Positions 47,572-57,918 of a DNA stretch of 64,000 nucleotides are shown here, piece after piece. This DNA comes from Methylobacter sp. (GTDB taxonomy: Bacteria; Pseudomonadota; Gammaproteobacteria; Methylococcales; Methylomonadaceae). A program made the translations under genes and the position numbers. The DNA lies in the NCBI GenBank assembly GCA_028716975.1, contig JAQUOU010000004.1, forward strand, positions 1 through 64,000, written 5' to 3'. The number at the start of each line of letters is the position of its first letter. Position 1 is the stretch's first letter. The notes beneath the pieces were generated by a model. It ran no database searches, was not told the DNA's origin, and worked only from the letters and a program-made list of their open reading frames with translations.

Positions 47572-48045
47572 ATGGAAAAAGTCGCCATTTTTGCCGATGT
47601 GCAGAATATTTATTACACGGTTAAAGAGTGCTATCAACGGCATTTTAATTACAACGCATTCTGGACTCAGGCAACCGGCAACAGGGAACTTGCGGCGGCG
47701 TTTGCTTATGCCATCGATAAAGGTGACAGCAAGCAGCAGGGCTTCCAGCAGATACTCAGAAACATCGGTTTTGAAGTGAAACTGAAACCTTATATCCAGC
47801 GTATGGACGGTTCCGCGAAAGGCGACTGGGACGTGGGCATTACACTGGATATTATCGAGTATGCACCCAAGGTCGATATCATTATTCTTTTATCAGGGGA
47901 TGGCGATTTTGACCTGCTGATAAATAAAGTCAGAAACTCTTATCCTGTCGCAACAGAAGTGTATGGCGTGCCTGCACTGACTGCGCCTTCACTTATAAAT
48001 TCAGCTGACCGATTTATAGCCATTGAGGATAAGTTGTTGCTGTAA
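47572..48045 (+). CDS. NYN-domain (LabA/DUF88) protein, predicted RNase
   Basis: A 157-residue protein formed by one NYN domain, a PIN-like fold that is a predicted ribonuclease. The conserved acidic residues are visible: FADVQNI at the start, KGDWDVGITLDI in the middle, and LSGDGDFDLLI near residue 110. It begins at ATG 47572, giving MEKVAIFADVQNIYY. An in-frame ATG at 47512 lies inside ppnP and would add a tail foreign to the family, so I reject it. It is co-directional with ppnP. Confidence 0.85.
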   Translation: MEKVAIFADVQNIYYTVKECYQRHFNYNAFWTQATGNRELAAAFAYAIDKGDSKQQGFQQILRNIGFEVKLKPYIQRMDGSAKGDWDVGITLDIIEYAPKVDIIILLSGDGDFDLLINKVRNSYPVATEVYGVPALTAPSLINSADRFIAIEDKLLL

Positions 48046-48101
48046 AATATCGATAAGCAAAACCTGGCTTGCTTAAAAACCTGAAACACTTTTTATATTC
48101 A

Positions 48102-48172
48102 CCGCGAAGCGCACTAAGTACACGAAGATTAATATTGTCTTCTTCGTGATTTCTGCGTCTTTTGTGACGAAT
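48102..48172. repeat. Possible dispersed repeat with inverted arms
   Basis: Contains CACGAAGA (48121-48128) and TCTTCGTG (48141-48148), flanked by the wording TTCACCGCGAAGCGCACTAAG and CTGCGTCTTTTGTGACG. These recall a common bacterial intergenic repeat of the CGCGAAG type. Weak evidence. Confidence 0.3.
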
Positions 48173-48219
48173 GCATAACCATCCATCTTTTTTTTACCTT
48201 TAATCTTCGGAATAACATC

Positions 48220-49809
48220 TTGATTTCTACAGCTAATATCACCATGCAGTTCGGGGCCAAACCCCTGTTTGAAAATATCTCTGTCAAATTCGGCGACGGC
48301 AACCGTTACGGTCTGATCGGCGCAAATGGGTGCGGCAAATCCACCTTAATGAAAATATTAAGCGGTGATCTGGAACCCTCCGCCGGCAATGTCAGCGTGA
48401 GCCCCAATGAACGGCTGGGCAATTTACGGCAGGATCAGTTTGCTTTTGAGGACTTTAACGTTATTGACACGGTGATTATGGGTCATAAAGAGCTCTGGAA
48501 AATCAAACAGGAACGCGACCGCATTTACTCTTTGCCGGAAATGACTGAAGCAGAAGGCATGCAGGTTGCCGAACTGGAAGTGGAATTTGCCGAAATGGAC
48601 GGCTATACCGCAGAATCCAGGGCGGGCGAAATACTGCTGGGCCTGGATATTCCGCCGGAGCAGCATTATGGGCTGATGAGCGCCGTAGCTCCGGGCTGGA
48701 AATTACGGGTATTACTGGCACAGGCACTGTTTGCGAATCCCGATATTATGTTACTGGATGAGCCTACCAACAACCTGGACATAAATACCATACGCTGGCT
48801 GGAAAACATACTCAACGAGCGCAATTGCACTATGATCATTATCTCGCATGACCGCCACTTTTTAAACAGCGTCTGCACCCATATGGCGGACCTGGACTAT
48901 GGCGAATTGCGGGTTTACCCCGGCAATTATGATGAATATATGACTGCCGTTACTGAGGTGCGTCAACGCCTGCTGGCCGGAAACGCCAAGAAAAAAGCCC
49001 AGATTGCCGAGTTGCAAACGTTTGTCAGCCGCTTTTCCGCTAATGCATCCAAAGCTAAACAGGCCACTTCACGCGCCAAACAACTGGATAAAATCAAGCT
49101 GGATGAAGTTAAGCCTTCAAGCCGGGTCAACCCTTTTATCCGCTTTGATCAAACTAAGAAACTGCACCGTTTGGCGCTGGAAGTCCAGGGTTTAAGTAAA
49201 GGTTATGGTGAACAGCCTTTATTCAAAAACCTGAATCTGATGATTGCCGTCGGAGAGCGCGTAGCTGTTATCGGTCCTAACGGCATTGGTAAATCTACAT
49301 TACTGCGCACGCTGGTCGGCGATTTAGCAGCCGATACCGGTGAAGTCAAATGGTCGGAAAACTCGGAAGTGGGTTATTTTGCGCAGGATCATGCCGAAGA
49401 TTTTGCCGGAGACATGCCATTGATTGAATGGATGGGGCAGTGGCGCAAGGAGTCGGATGACGATCAAGCCATACGCGGCACTTTAGGCCGGTTATTATTT
49501 TCACAGGACGATATCCATAAATCTGTCAAAGTTATTTCCGGTGGAGAGCAGGGACGCATGGTATTCGGCAAACTGATACTGCAAAAAAATAACATTATGG
49601 TCATGGATGAGCCAACCAACCATCTTGATATGGAATCGATAGAATCGCTCAATACGGCCCTGGAAAACTATCCCGGCACCTTGGTTTTTGTCAGTCATGA
49701 CCGGGAATTTGTATCATCATTAGCGACGCGGATTATAGAATTAACACCGGGCGGCGGCATTGTCGATTTTAATGGTAATTACGAAGATTATCTGGATAGT
49801 CAGGTGTAG
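48220..49809 (+). CDS. ybiT: ABC-F family ATPase, YbiT type
   Basis: A soluble ABC-F protein with two ATPase domains and no membrane segments; such proteins act on ribosomes. The 529 residues carry Walker A sites GANGCGKST and GPNGIGKST, signature and Walker B regions ending [10 protein letters not shown] and [10 protein letters not shown], and the linker with [21 protein letters not shown]. The sequence closely follows E. coli YbiT throughout. It starts with TTG at 48220, aligned with the YbiT start; I see no better in-frame start upstream and a weak ribosome-binding site. Confidence 0.93.
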   Translation: MISTANITMQFGAKPLFENISVKFGDGNRYGLIGANGCGKSTLMKILSGDLEPSAGNVSVSPNERLGNLRQDQFAFEDFNVIDTVIMGHKELWKIKQERDRIYSLPEMTEAEGMQVAELEVEFAEMDGYTAESRAGEILLGLDIPPEQHYGLMSAVAPGWKLRVLLAQALFANPDIMLLDEPTNNLDINTIRWLENILNERNCTMIIISHDRHFLNSVCTHMADLDYGELRVYPGNYDEYMTAVTEVRQRLLAGNAKKKAQIAELQTFVSRFSANASKAKQATSRAKQLDKIKLDEVKPSSRVNPFIRFDQTKKLHRLALEVQGLSKGYGEQPLFKNLNLMIAVGERVAVIGPNGIGKSTLLRTLVGDLAADTGEVKWSENSEVGYFAQDHAEDFAGDMPLIEWMGQWRKESDDDQAIRGTLGRLLFSQDDIHKSVKVISGGEQGRMVFGKLILQKNNIMVMDEPTNHLDMESIESLNTALENYPGTLVFVSHDREFVSSLATRIIELTPGGGIVDFNGNYEDYLDSQV

Positions 49810-49920
49810 CCAGGGTAATTTTAAAATAGCAGAGCAGGGTAAGTTAAAGATAATCGATGAAGAATCAGAATATCCTTATTTACCCCCTCGCTAAACGATT
49901 TGTAATTGACACTTGTAAAC

Positions 49921-50520
49921 TCACTTTTTGGCGATGGCATTCCATGCTGTAAGCCATGTTTGTGATTGATAAGCATCGGCTTTCTTTCCAAGCGTTCCGC
50001 TCAACACCATGCTCAAGGTGCTATTAATAATGCCGAAAAAATAAGCATAGCCTATTAACGGATCAATATTGCGTATTTCACCGGCTTTAATGCCGGTTTC
50101 AATGATTTTGATGAATTTCACGAAGGGAGCTGTTTCCCGAAGAGGCTTTTCTTCGGGCAAAAATTCATTGATTTTCAAAATTAATAAAAACTGCATTACA
50201 TAAGGCGCGTCATCAGTTAATTTGAATAATAAATCAACAATGCCGCGCAGTTGTTCAGATGACTTTTGATTTCTACGCCTGATATCATCGATAGAGATAT
50301 TCAGGCTGTCGATGATATTTGTATAAAGAGCGGAAGCAATCATTTGTTTATTTTTAAAGTGCTGATAGATTCCACTGGTGGTTTTTATGCCTGCGGCATG
50401 AGTAATATCAGTTAACGATGTATTGAAATAGCCTTTTTCGGCAAATAGAGTCAAGGCTGCTAGCAATATTTCATCCTGTATTTCAGATTTCGTCTGGCTA
50501 TTTTCTGTTTCCTTATCCAT
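49921..50520 (-). CDS. TetR/AcrR family transcriptional regulator
   Basis: A 199-residue regulator with an N-terminal TetR helix-turn-helix (about 15-62: ILLAALTLFAEKGYFNTSLTDITHAAGIKTTSGIYQHFKNKQ, in pieces). The C-terminal ligand-binding domain is helical, with CTD residues about 80-195 and no recognised ligand family. It follows pgsA with a 90-nt gap on the same strand. Its target is unknown. Confidence 0.85.
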   Translation of the reverse strand: MDKETENSQTKSEIQDEILLAALTLFAEKGYFNTSLTDITHAAGIKTTSGIYQHFKNKQMIASALYTNIIDSLNISIDDIRRRNQKSSEQLRGIVDLLFKLTDDAPYVMQFLLILKINEFLPEEKPLRETAPFVKFIKIIETGIKAGEIRNIDPLIGYAYFFGIINSTLSMVLSGTLGKKADAYQSQTWLTAWNAIAKK

Positions 50521-50610
50521 TTTCCTCTTTCACAGCCGCTTCAATAGGCTGTCTTCTCTTGTTAATAAAAATTCGAAATTTATAATTATAAACCAGGATT
50601 TGCAGGGAAA

Positions 50611-51174
50611 TTACTGTGCCCTGATAATTGTTATTGCGGCGTTTAAGTAATTAATCATTGACCATAGCGTTAATACGGCGGCAATATACAATAAAATATA
50701 CCCGCATAAGTTGACAGGTATGCCTATGAGATCATCATGGTATAGCAGCATGCCAATGGCGACCATTTGGGAGGTGGTCTTCCATTTTCCCAAATGGGAA
50801 ACCTTGACTTTTGCACGTTGGCCGATTTCCGCCATCCATTCTCTCAGGGAGGCAATGGTTATTTCCCGGCCGATAATAACTGCGGCCGGGATAGCGAGGT
50901 AAGGATTTGCCTGTTGCTGAACAACCAGGACTAGGACAATGGCCACCATCAATTTATCTGCTACCGGATCTAAAAATGCGCCAAAAGATGTTTCCTGCTT
51001 CATTTTTCTGGCAAGATAACCATCCAGCCAATCGGTGAATCCCGCCAATATAAAAATTAATGTACAAATAATGTTCGAATATTCCCAAGGCAGGTAAAAA
51101 ACCACGGTTAATAAAGGAATTAATGCAATTCTTAGCAGCGTAAGATTTGTGGGTATATTAAATTCAAGCGTCAT
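50611..51174 (-). CDS. pgsA: CDP-diacylglycerol--glycerol-3-phosphate 3-phosphatidyltransferase
   Basis: Makes phosphatidylglycerol phosphate from CDP-diacylglycerol and glycerol-3-phosphate. The 187-residue membrane protein has about five hydrophobic helices. The CDP-alcohol phosphotransferase signature D-x2-DG-x2-AR-x8-G-x3-D-x3-D is present in WLDGYLARKMKQETS and GAFLDPVADK. It overlaps the end of uvrC by 11 nt, reproducing the uvrC-pgsA operon known in E. coli. Confidence 0.95.
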   Translation of the reverse strand: MTLEFNIPTNLTLLRIALIPLLTVVFYLPWEYSNIICTLIFILAGFTDWLDGYLARKMKQETSFGAFLDPVADKLMVAIVLVLVVQQQANPYLAIPAAVIIGREITIASLREWMAEIGQRAKVKVSHLGKWKTTSQMVAIGMLLYHDDLIGIPVNLCGYILLYIAAVLTLWSMINYLNAAITIIRAQ

Positions 51175-53005
51175 CTTGATGATGAAATAGTTCGTAAATC
51201 CGTTGTGCCAAATGACGGCTTATTCCGTCTATACCGCAAAGTGCATCCACGCCAGCCTGTGAGATTCCTTGCAGACCCCCAAATTGTTTTAATAGAACCT
51301 GCCGCCGTTTAGGCCCCAATCCTGCAATATTTTCCAGTACCGACTGTCTTTTTGCCTTACCGCGACGCTGCCTGTGTGCGGTTATCGCAAACCGGTGGGC
51401 TTCATCGCGAATATGCTGAATTAACAGCAAACCGCTGGCTCCAGGTGTTACATTAAGCGGTTGTTCCTGTCCGGGTAGAATTAATTTTTCCATTCCGGGT
51501 TTTCTGTCCGGACCTTTGGAAACGCCGACTATCATAACATTGTTTATGTCTAATTCCGCTAATGCCTTTTGCGCTGCGTTAACCTGGCCTTTGCCGCCAT
51601 CAATAAATAAGATATCAGGCGCTTCATGCTCACCCAGTTTCAGTCTTTTAAAGCGCCGAAAAACCGCCTGATGAATGGCTGCGTAGTCATCTCCGCCTGT
51701 GACGCCTTCTATATTAAAGCGGCGGTAAGCTGATTTGACGGGTCCTTCCCGGTCAAAAACGACACATGACGCGACCGTCTGGTTACCTTGTGTATGACTG
51801 ATATCGAAGCATTCAAGGCGCTTTGGCAACTCTTTGCACCCTAACTCTTCCTGGAGACTGGTAAAGCGGGCATAAATACCTTGTTTATTGGATAGCTTGC
51901 TTAACAATGAATTTTCAACATTAGTGCAAGCCATCTGCAGCCATTTTAAACGCTCTCCCCTGACGTTGGGGGAAATAGCCACTGAATGTTTTGCCTGCTG
52001 GGACAGAACTTCCATCAACAGCTCCGCTTCTTCCGGTTCATGGCTCACTATCAATTCATGAGGTATCTGCTTATCCAGATAATATTGCGGAATAAAAGCC
52101 TGCACAATTTTAGCCGGTTCGTATTCATCAGTGATTTTCGGAAAAAATATTTTATTGCCCAAATGTTGTCCGTTACGGATAAAGAATACCTGGACACAGG
52201 CCACGCCCGCTTTGGTTGCGCAAGCAATAATATCGACATCGCCCCGTTCTCCATGAACGAAATGCTGTTCCAGCACGACACGTAATTTTGTGATTTGATC
52301 CCTGAATCCGGCAGCCTGCTCGTAGTTGCGAGCCTCTGCCGCCTGCTCCATTTTAGTTATCAATTGCTCGATAAGCAGTCCGCCTTTGCCTTCCAGAAAC
52401 ATCACAGTGCTATCAACATCCTGTGCGTAACTTTGCTTTTCAATCAGGCCTACACAGGGGCCGGTACAGCGTTCTATCTGATATTGCAGGCAAGGCCGGG
52501 TGCGGTTGTTATAAAAGGAGTCCTCACACTGCCTGACCGGAAATATTTTTTGCAGTAGTTTCAGGCTGTGTCGGGCAGCACCGGCGCTGGGATATGGGCC
52601 AAAATATTTTCCCTGTTTATTTTTTGCTCCGCGATGCAGTGTGAGTTGCGGAAAATCCTGTTTACTTGAGAGGAAAATATAAGGATAGGATTTATCATCC
52701 CTTAAACAAATATTGTAACGTGGCTTATAACGTTTTATCTGCTGGCATTCCAGCAATAATGCTTCGCCTTCCGTGCGCGTCACAGTCACTTCAATGTCCG
52801 CAACCTTGGCAACCATAGTCTTCTGTTTGATTGAAGCTGCCTGAGTTTTGAAATAACTGGATACGCGATTTTTAAGATTTTTGGCCTTGCCAATATAAAT
52901 AATCTCGCCCTGCTCATTGAGCATTTTATAAATGCCCGGACGCGTGGTCAGATTTTTTAAAAATGCTTTTACATCAAAAGTATTTTCTGAATTTTCAATC
53001 AACAT
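51164..53005 (-). CDS. uvrC: Excinuclease ABC subunit C
   Basis: Makes the two incisions in nucleotide excision repair. The protein has an N-terminal GIY-YIG nuclease domain (about 14-92: PGIYKMLNEQGEIIYIGKAKN), a UVR motif (about 200-235), the RNase H-like second nuclease domain (LECFDISHTQG, FIDGGKGQ) and C-terminal helix-hairpin-helix repeats (IAGLGPKRRQVLLKQFGG). I place the start at ATG 53005, giving 613 residues; a TTG at 53053 adds 16 residues not typical for the family. pgsA overlaps the 3' end. Confidence 0.95.
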   Translation of the reverse strand: MLIENSENTFDVKAFLKNLTTRPGIYKMLNEQGEIIYIGKAKNLKNRVSSYFKTQAASIKQKTMVAKVADIEVTVTRTEGEALLLECQQIKRYKPRYNICLRDDKSYPYIFLSSKQDFPQLTLHRGAKNKQGKYFGPYPSAGAARHSLKLLQKIFPVRQCEDSFYNNRTRPCLQYQIERCTGPCVGLIEKQSYAQDVDSTVMFLEGKGGLLIEQLITKMEQAAEARNYEQAAGFRDQITKLRVVLEQHFVHGERGDVDIIACATKAGVACVQVFFIRNGQHLGNKIFFPKITDEYEPAKIVQAFIPQYYLDKQIPHELIVSHEPEEAELLMEVLSQQAKHSVAISPNVRGERLKWLQMACTNVENSLLSKLSNKQGIYARFTSLQEELGCKELPKRLECFDISHTQGNQTVASCVVFDREGPVKSAYRRFNIEGVTGGDDYAAIHQAVFRRFKRLKLGEHEAPDILFIDGGKGQVNAAQKALAELDINNVMIVGVSKGPDRKPGMEKLILPGQEQPLNVTPGASGLLLIQHIRDEAHRFAITAHRQRRGKAKRQSVLENIAGLGPKRRQVLLKQFGGLQGISQAGVDALCGIDGISRHLAQRIYELFHHQDDA

Positions 53006-53324
53006 AATCAAAAGGGCAGCTGTGTTTATCACAAGCCAACCATTACTTTTCAAGATAGAAAAGATAATAGGTTTTAGCGCAGAAGTGGAACATGTTGAGA
53101 TTGACCGAAGCGGGGAACGCGAGCCGGGGTGAACGTGCCATTGCGTGTTTCCAGTTAAAAATAAGCGGTGACTATACTAGGCTAAAGATCACATATCAAT
53201 CGAGTTTGGCCGCATTGATTTTATCTCCTTGAATCAGTTAATAAAACTAACGATTGACTTAAAGCAGGCTATATCCCATAATTTTATTGTGGTTATTAAA
53301 ATAAATTTAATGAGGAATACGGTT
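53006..53324. other. Intergenic region between uvrC and bacteriohemerythrin
   Basis: About 320 nt. It holds the bacteriohemerythrin promoter (53254-53282, listed) and the divergent start region of uvrC. I see no other gene in it. Confidence 0.5.
53254..53282 (+). promoter_or_regulatory. Sigma70 promoter of the bacteriohemerythrin gene
   Basis: TTGACT at 53254-53259 and CATAAT at 53277-53282 are separated by 17 nt, both near consensus. Transcription would begin about 35 nt upstream of the ATG at 53325. Confidence 0.7.
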
Positions 53325-53723
53325 ATGTCGTTAATTACCTGGACAGCTGATCAATATGGCACCAATGTCGGTTTTGCCGATGAAGAACACAAAATTTTAT
53401 TTAGTAAGCTCAATAACTTATATGAGTTAGCCACCGGTGGCGCCGCACGCACTGCCATAGGCGAAGCCCTGGATGATTTGATCGCTTATGTGGGGGGTCA
53501 TTTTGCCCATGAAGAAAAAGAAATGCAGGCCAAAAATTACGAAGGCTATCCGGCCCACAAGGCCGAACATGAGGCGTTAATCGGCGTATGTGCCGGGTTG
53601 CAAACCAAGTTTCATGCCGGGGAGGCGGAAGTTACCGAGGAAGTGGGTCAACTGGTGAAAGGCTGGCTGGATAACCATATTCCCAACGTGGATAAGTTTT
53701 ATGCCGGGGCGTTGAATAGTTAG
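53325..53723 (+). CDS. Bacteriohemerythrin
   Basis: A 132-residue single-domain hemerythrin that binds O2 at a di-iron site. The ligand series is visible: His in EEHKILF, HxxxE in GHFAHEEKEM, HxxxH in AHKAEHEAL, and H-x4-D in DNHIPNVDK. The start is ATG 53325 because AGGA sits 8 nt before it and the promoter lies between it and the upstream in-frame ATG at 53229. In Methylococcus a similar protein is reported to supply O2 to particulate methane monooxygenase; here that role is inference. A strong terminator follows. Confidence 0.92.
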   Translation: MSLITWTADQYGTNVGFADEEHKILFSKLNNLYELATGGAARTAIGEALDDLIAYVGGHFAHEEKEMQAKNYEGYPAHKAEHEALIGVCAGLQTKFHAGEAEVTEEVGQLVKGWLDNHIPNVDKFYAGALNS

Positions 53724-53739
53724 TACGGGACCTCTTTAT

Positions 53740-53781
53740 CCTAAAAGGCCTGTGAATGCCCGCATTCACAGGCCTTTTTTG
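53740..53781. terminator. Strong intrinsic terminator
   Basis: An almost perfect 17-bp stem (AAAAGGCCTGTGAATGC / GCATTCACAGGCCTTTT) with a 2-nt loop and a T-run. It lies between bacteriohemerythrin and the convergent cmoA-like gene and can serve both strands. Confidence 0.92.
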
Positions 53782-53810
53782 TGCGTTCTGAAAAATAACT
53801 ATTAAATAAT

Positions 53811-54557
53811 TCAATCTTTGATAGCAATAATACAGGCAAAATTTAGCCAGCGGAAATAGGTATCGATTCGCTTAAACCCGGCACGTTCCAGTAACGCATA
53901 GTTTTCATCTAGCCGATACGGAACCAGTACATTTTCCAATGCCTCACGCTTTCGCCGGTTTTCTTCATCGGTATAACCGCTTTGCAAGGTTTTAAATTGG
54001 AGATAGTGGTTGATGTACAGACGGTTTAAGGCCGCATCATTGGCCAGGATTTTCTCAGATACCAACAATATACCGCCGGGCCTTAGTGTTCGGTATGCGT
54101 TTCCCAACAGGCGTTCTCTCTGGATGGGCCTTACAAATTGCAAGGTCCAGTTCAGGATAATAACGTGACACGCCGGTAACTCAGGAAGTTTGCTTAAGTC
54201 AGTGCAGATGAACGAGACTTTCCCGGAAATGATGTGTTCGGATAATTTGGCGCGGGCCTTTTCCAGCATAGGTGCTGAATTGTCATAGCCGATCAGCCGG
54301 ATAGATGCCGGGCAGTTGGGGTGCGTGACAATATGCTCGAGGGTCGTGCCGGTAGAACAGCCTAAATCGCAGAGTACCGCTGAATCTGCCGGTAAGAAAT
54401 CCATGATGAGGTCGGACTGAAGCCGCTGTATTTCACTATAACAAGGCACGCTCCTTGAAACCATGTTGTCGAATACCTGTGCAACACGCTCATCGAAAGC
54501 AAAATCTTCTATCCTTCCCGTTTGTCGAAATATTTTATCTTTGTTAACCATATACAC
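53811..54557 (-). CDS. CmoA-like carboxy-S-adenosylmethionine synthase
   Basis: A 248-residue Rossmann-fold SAM enzyme. Residues 15-50 (IEDFAFDERVAQVFDNMVSRSVPCYSEIQ) and the AdoMet loop DLGCSTGTTL match CmoA, as do LNWTLQFVRP and VSEK. CmoA makes carboxy-SAM used by CmoB to modify wobble uridine in tRNA. cmoB is not in the window; since the usual cmoA-cmoB pairing is missing, a paralogous role cannot be excluded. The start may be the third codon (ATG). Confidence 0.75.
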   Translation of the reverse strand: MYMVNKDKIFRQTGRIEDFAFDERVAQVFDNMVSRSVPCYSEIQRLQSDLIMDFLPADSAVLCDLGCSTGTTLEHIVTHPNCPASIRLIGYDNSAPMLEKARAKLSEHIISGKVSFICTDLSKLPELPACHVIILNWTLQFVRPIQRERLLGNAYRTLRPGGILLVSEKILANDAALNRLYINHYLQFKTLQSGYTDEENRRKREALENVLVPYRLDENYALLERAGFKRIDTYFRWLNFACIIAIKD

Positions 54558-54882
54558 CTCATTTGGTTACTGTGTTTTTTGTTTTTAGCCCTGAAAAGCC
54601 ACTAAAGAAATTATTAAAATTTCAACACGTTTGAGGGTAACTCTTACTCGTCCGGCCTGTACCAAGTTATTTCAGATCTGATCTTCTAACAGTTGAACTT
54701 ATCGTATTGACCCGAGGCGCTCGGTTTTTTTAAAAAAACGAACAATTCCATAGGCGATAGTTATAATTATTATCAATCCGGTTATTACGTACTGATATTG
54801 GCTCAATTTATTTACCAGATATAGTTTCCATGATACTAGAGCCAGTGGAATTATCAGGGATGTAAATATCGTGCCATACTCT
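54558..54882. other. Intergenic stretch between two methyltransferase-like genes
   Basis: About 325 nt. A minus-strand frame ending at 54699 reads hydrophobic sequence (about two helices, ending IVRFFKKTERLGSIR) from roughly 54873. It has no good start codon, so I do not call it a gene. No other feature found. Confidence 0.3.
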
Positions 54883-55422
54883 TTAACTGCGACGGCGGGC
54901 CCAATCGAACTGATAGCTCTTGATTGTCGCCCGCAATCCCTTTAATTTAGGTATCCAGCGAGGTACATCAGCACAAAAAGCCGTATAAGCCTCCGCAAAC
55001 TTCGTGCTTAAGAAATTTTCTTCACTATAAACAATAAGTCGATAAATACCTATAAAAGCTAATGAACCGACAATAATTCCAGTTAAACTACCGGATATGA
55101 ACAAGAAACCGGTGACAATCAAAATATTGCCGACATACAAAGGATTTCTGCAGTGTGAAAAAATCCCCGCAGTGACCAATTTGTCAGCATAAATTCGTCT
55201 TTTACGTCCACCGCGCTCAATATAGGCAAGTCCAATAGTCAGTATCCGGAGTCCCTGTCCCATCATGATCATTACCAAGCCCAAGATCATCAAGTAAATA
55301 CCTGGAGTATTATTTATTGGCACGGGAGGCCATAAATATAAATCCAGAATAATGAAGACGGGAAAAAGAACGTTACGAGTATGAAATAGGAATTGTCCAC
55401 ATTGATTAAATAGTTCAATCAT
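54883..55422 (-). CDS. Isoprenylcysteine carboxyl methyltransferase-like membrane protein
   Basis: A 179-residue inner-membrane protein with about four hydrophobic segments. It contains the ICMT/PEMT-like signature near residues 85-110: LVTAGIFSHCRNPLYVGNILIVTGF, followed by a YSEENFLSTKF region with the glutamate of the SAM-binding tail. This family methylates isoprenoid, lipid or cysteine-bound substrates; the substrate here is unknown. It ends in a basic RRRS tail. It is not obviously co-transcribed with the cmoA-like gene 325 nt further on. Confidence 0.8.
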   Translation of the reverse strand: MIELFNQCGQFLFHTRNVLFPVFIILDLYLWPPVPINNTPGIYLMILGLVMIMMGQGLRILTIGLAYIERGGRKRRIYADKLVTAGIFSHCRNPLYVGNILIVTGFLFISGSLTGIIVGSLAFIGIYRLIVYSEENFLSTKFAEAYTAFCADVPRWIPKLKGLRATIKSYQFDWARRRS

Positions 55423-55779
55423 TAATTTTAGTTACGCTTATGTTTATGAATGTAATTATCAAACATAAAGTAAGTCAATTTTATTACAGATAATATAATC
55501 AAAGATTTAAGTACACAATAAATTGATTATTATAATCAATAATATATGTTTATATCATCAAAAAGTAGGATATAGCTGACAGAATAGTCTCAGACCGAAA
55601 AATAGTTAGTCTTTTACCCTACTTGCAATCCTGATCGAAGATTTTTGTACATAATATTTAACATCGAGAAGAGCAAAAAATAGGTGACAGGCTTTTCCAG
55701 CCCTGCGCTTTTTGCATTATTCATTCCTCACAAAAAAGGGCCCTTACGACCCTTTGTTTTTATTATAGAAAAGTAGTAG
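55423..55779. other. Intergenic stretch after pnp
   Basis: About 357 AT-rich nt. It contains the pnp terminator (55733-55755). I see no gene in the remainder. Confidence 0.5.
55733..55755 (-). terminator. Intrinsic terminator of the pnp operon
   Basis: On the minus strand, AAAGGG and CCCTTT pair around a 9-nt loop and are followed by a T-run, 25 nt after the pnp stop codon. Confidence 0.65.
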
Positions 55780-57858
55780 TTATTCCTTTTCTGCTTCTTT
55801 CATGCTGAGTCTGACTCTGCCCTGACGGTCGATTTCAAGTACTTTGACTTTGACCATATCGCCTTCGGCCAATTTATCACTTACTTTATCAACACGTTCA
55901 TCCGAAATTTGCGAAATATGAACCAGGCCATCTTTACCCGGCAAAATAGTGACAAAAGCTCCGAAGTCCATCAATCTGACGACTTTACCCTCGTAGATTT
56001 TTCCAACCTCAACTTCAGCGGTGATTTCTTCAATAAGACGACGCGCTTCTTCCCCGGCTGCTTTATCAACAGAAGCCACTTTCACTATGCCATCGTCAGT
56101 TAAATCAATGCTTGCACCGGTTACTTCAGTGATGCTGCGTATAGTGGCTCCGCCTTTACCGATAACTTCACGGATTTTGCTGGGGTCAATCTTGAAAGTA
56201 ATAATACGCGGAGCGAAGTCTGACATTTGCTCACGCGTAATAGACAGCGCCTTATTCATTTCGCCCAGAATATGCAAGCGGCCTTGTTTCGCTTGTTCCA
56301 GGGCTGATTTCATGATTTCTGCAGTAATGCCATCTATTTTAATGTCCATTTGCAAGGCGGTAATGCCATCTTCCGAACCGGCAACTTTAAAATCCATATC
56401 GCCCAGATGATCTTCATCACCCATAATGTCTGACAGTACGGCAAAGCTGTCACCTTCTTTAATCAGTCCCATTGCAATGCCGGCAACAGGCGATTTGATG
56501 GGTACGCCGGCATCCATTAATGCCAGACTGCTGCCGCAAACTGAGGCCATGGAGCTTGAACCATTCGATTCAGTGACCTCCGAAACGACACGGATGACAT
56601 AGGGAAATTCATTCATATCCGGTAAAACGGCGGATACGCCGCGCTTGGCTAAGCGGCCATGACCAATTTCCCGGCGTTTTGGCGAACCGACAAATCCGGT
56701 TTCACCGACACTGTAGGGAGGAAAGTTGTAATGCAGCATAAAAGGTTCTTTATACTCACCCGCTAACGCATCAATTACCTGGGCATCACGCTGAGTGCCC
56801 AATGTAGCAATAACCAAAGCCTGGGTTTCACCACGGGTGAACAGGGCAGATCCATGGGTTCTGGGCAATACGCCGGTTCTGATGGAAATGGGTCTGATTG
56901 AGTTTAAAGCGCGTCCATCGATACGTTTGCCTTCATTAAGAATGGCATTGCGGACAATCCTGGATTCTACACGTTCGATAATAGCCCGGATGTCGCCTTC
57001 AGCGTATTGTCCATTAGCCGTCAATTTTCCTAGCACGACATTTCTGATGCCTTTTAACTGTTCTTGTCTGACCAGTTTTTCAGGGATTTGATAAGCCGCT
57101 TTAAAGCCTGCTTCTACTTCTGAAGTCACCAGTTGTTCGAGATCGGCATTAACTTCAGGCGCTACCCACTCAACAACTCCGGTTCCGGCAGCATTAGCGA
57201 ATTCATTAATAGCATTAATGGCAATCTGCATTCGTTCATGCCCGAACAAAACAGCATTGAGCATGATTTCTTCAGATAAATTATCAGCTTCTGACTCGAC
57301 CATTAATACCGCATGCGCCGTACCTGCAACCACCAATTCCAGCCTGGATTCTTTTAAAGCGGCTCGGGACGGATTTAATAGATATTCGCCGTCCTTATAG
57401 CCCACACAGGCAGCTCCTATCGGGCCGTTAAATGGCAATCCTGATATTGCCAACGCAGCAGAAGCACCCAATAAAGCAGGAATTTCGGGGTCAACTTCAG
57501 GATTCAGTGAGACGACTGTTGCAATAATCTGAACTTCGTTAGTATAACCTTCAGGGAAAAGCGGACGGATAGGCCTGTCTATCAAACGCGATGTTAACGT
57601 TTCTTTTTCGTTTGGACGCCCTTCTCTTTTGAAGAAACCACCGGGTATTTTACCGGCTGCATACGATTTTTCCTGGTAATTCACTGTCAGTGGAAAAAAA
57701 TCGCCGCCATTAGCCTCTTTTTTGCCAACGACGGTAACAAGGATTGATGTACCATCTACATCAATCATCACTGCACCGTCTGCCTGACGCGCTATTTCAC
57801 CAGTCTCCAGAGTGATTTTTTGATTGCCGTACTGAAATTCTTTCCTGATAGGATTCAC
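55780..57858 (-). CDS. pnp: Polyribonucleotide nucleotidyltransferase (PNPase)
   Basis: 3'-5' phosphorolytic exoribonuclease of the RNA degradosome. The 692 residues contain two RNase PH-like cores (about 10-230 and 310-540), a KH domain ([19 protein letters not shown], about 555-610) and an S1 domain ([29 protein letters not shown], in pieces, about 620-690). It is slightly shorter than E. coli Pnp at the C-terminus. It lies 99 nt downstream of rpsO, with a terminator between them. Confidence 0.97.
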   Translation of the reverse strand: MNPIRKEFQYGNQKITLETGEIARQADGAVMIDVDGTSILVTVVGKKEANGGDFFPLTVNYQEKSYAAGKIPGGFFKREGRPNEKETLTSRLIDRPIRPLFPEGYTNEVQIIATVVSLNPEVDPEIPALLGASAALAISGLPFNGPIGAACVGYKDGEYLLNPSRAALKESRLELVVAGTAHAVLMVESEADNLSEEIMLNAVLFGHERMQIAINAINEFANAAGTGVVEWVAPEVNADLEQLVTSEVEAGFKAAYQIPEKLVRQEQLKGIRNVVLGKLTANGQYAEGDIRAIIERVESRIVRNAILNEGKRIDGRALNSIRPISIRTGVLPRTHGSALFTRGETQALVIATLGTQRDAQVIDALAGEYKEPFMLHYNFPPYSVGETGFVGSPKRREIGHGRLAKRGVSAVLPDMNEFPYVIRVVSEVTESNGSSSMASVCGSSLALMDAGVPIKSPVAGIAMGLIKEGDSFAVLSDIMGDEDHLGDMDFKVAGSEDGITALQMDIKIDGITAEIMKSALEQAKQGRLHILGEMNKALSITREQMSDFAPRIITFKIDPSKIREVIGKGGATIRSITEVTGASIDLTDDGIVKVASVDKAAGEEARRLIEEITAEVEVGKIYEGKVVRLMDFGAFVTILPGKDGLVHISQISDERVDKVSDKLAEGDMVKVKVLEIDRQGRVRLSMKEAEKE

Positions 57859-57918
57859 TATAGGGTTCCTGTGTAGAGATTGTTAAAGTTTTTATTCAAT
57901 CCATGACTGTGCTAAAGC

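Noticed and set aside
49921-50520. The TetR protein as the binder of the palindrome at 36828-36843
   Set aside because: They are 13 kb apart, and nothing in the sequence links them.
53229-53324. An upstream ATG for bacteriohemerythrin
   Set aside because: The promoter lies downstream of it, and AGGA precedes the ATG at 53325.
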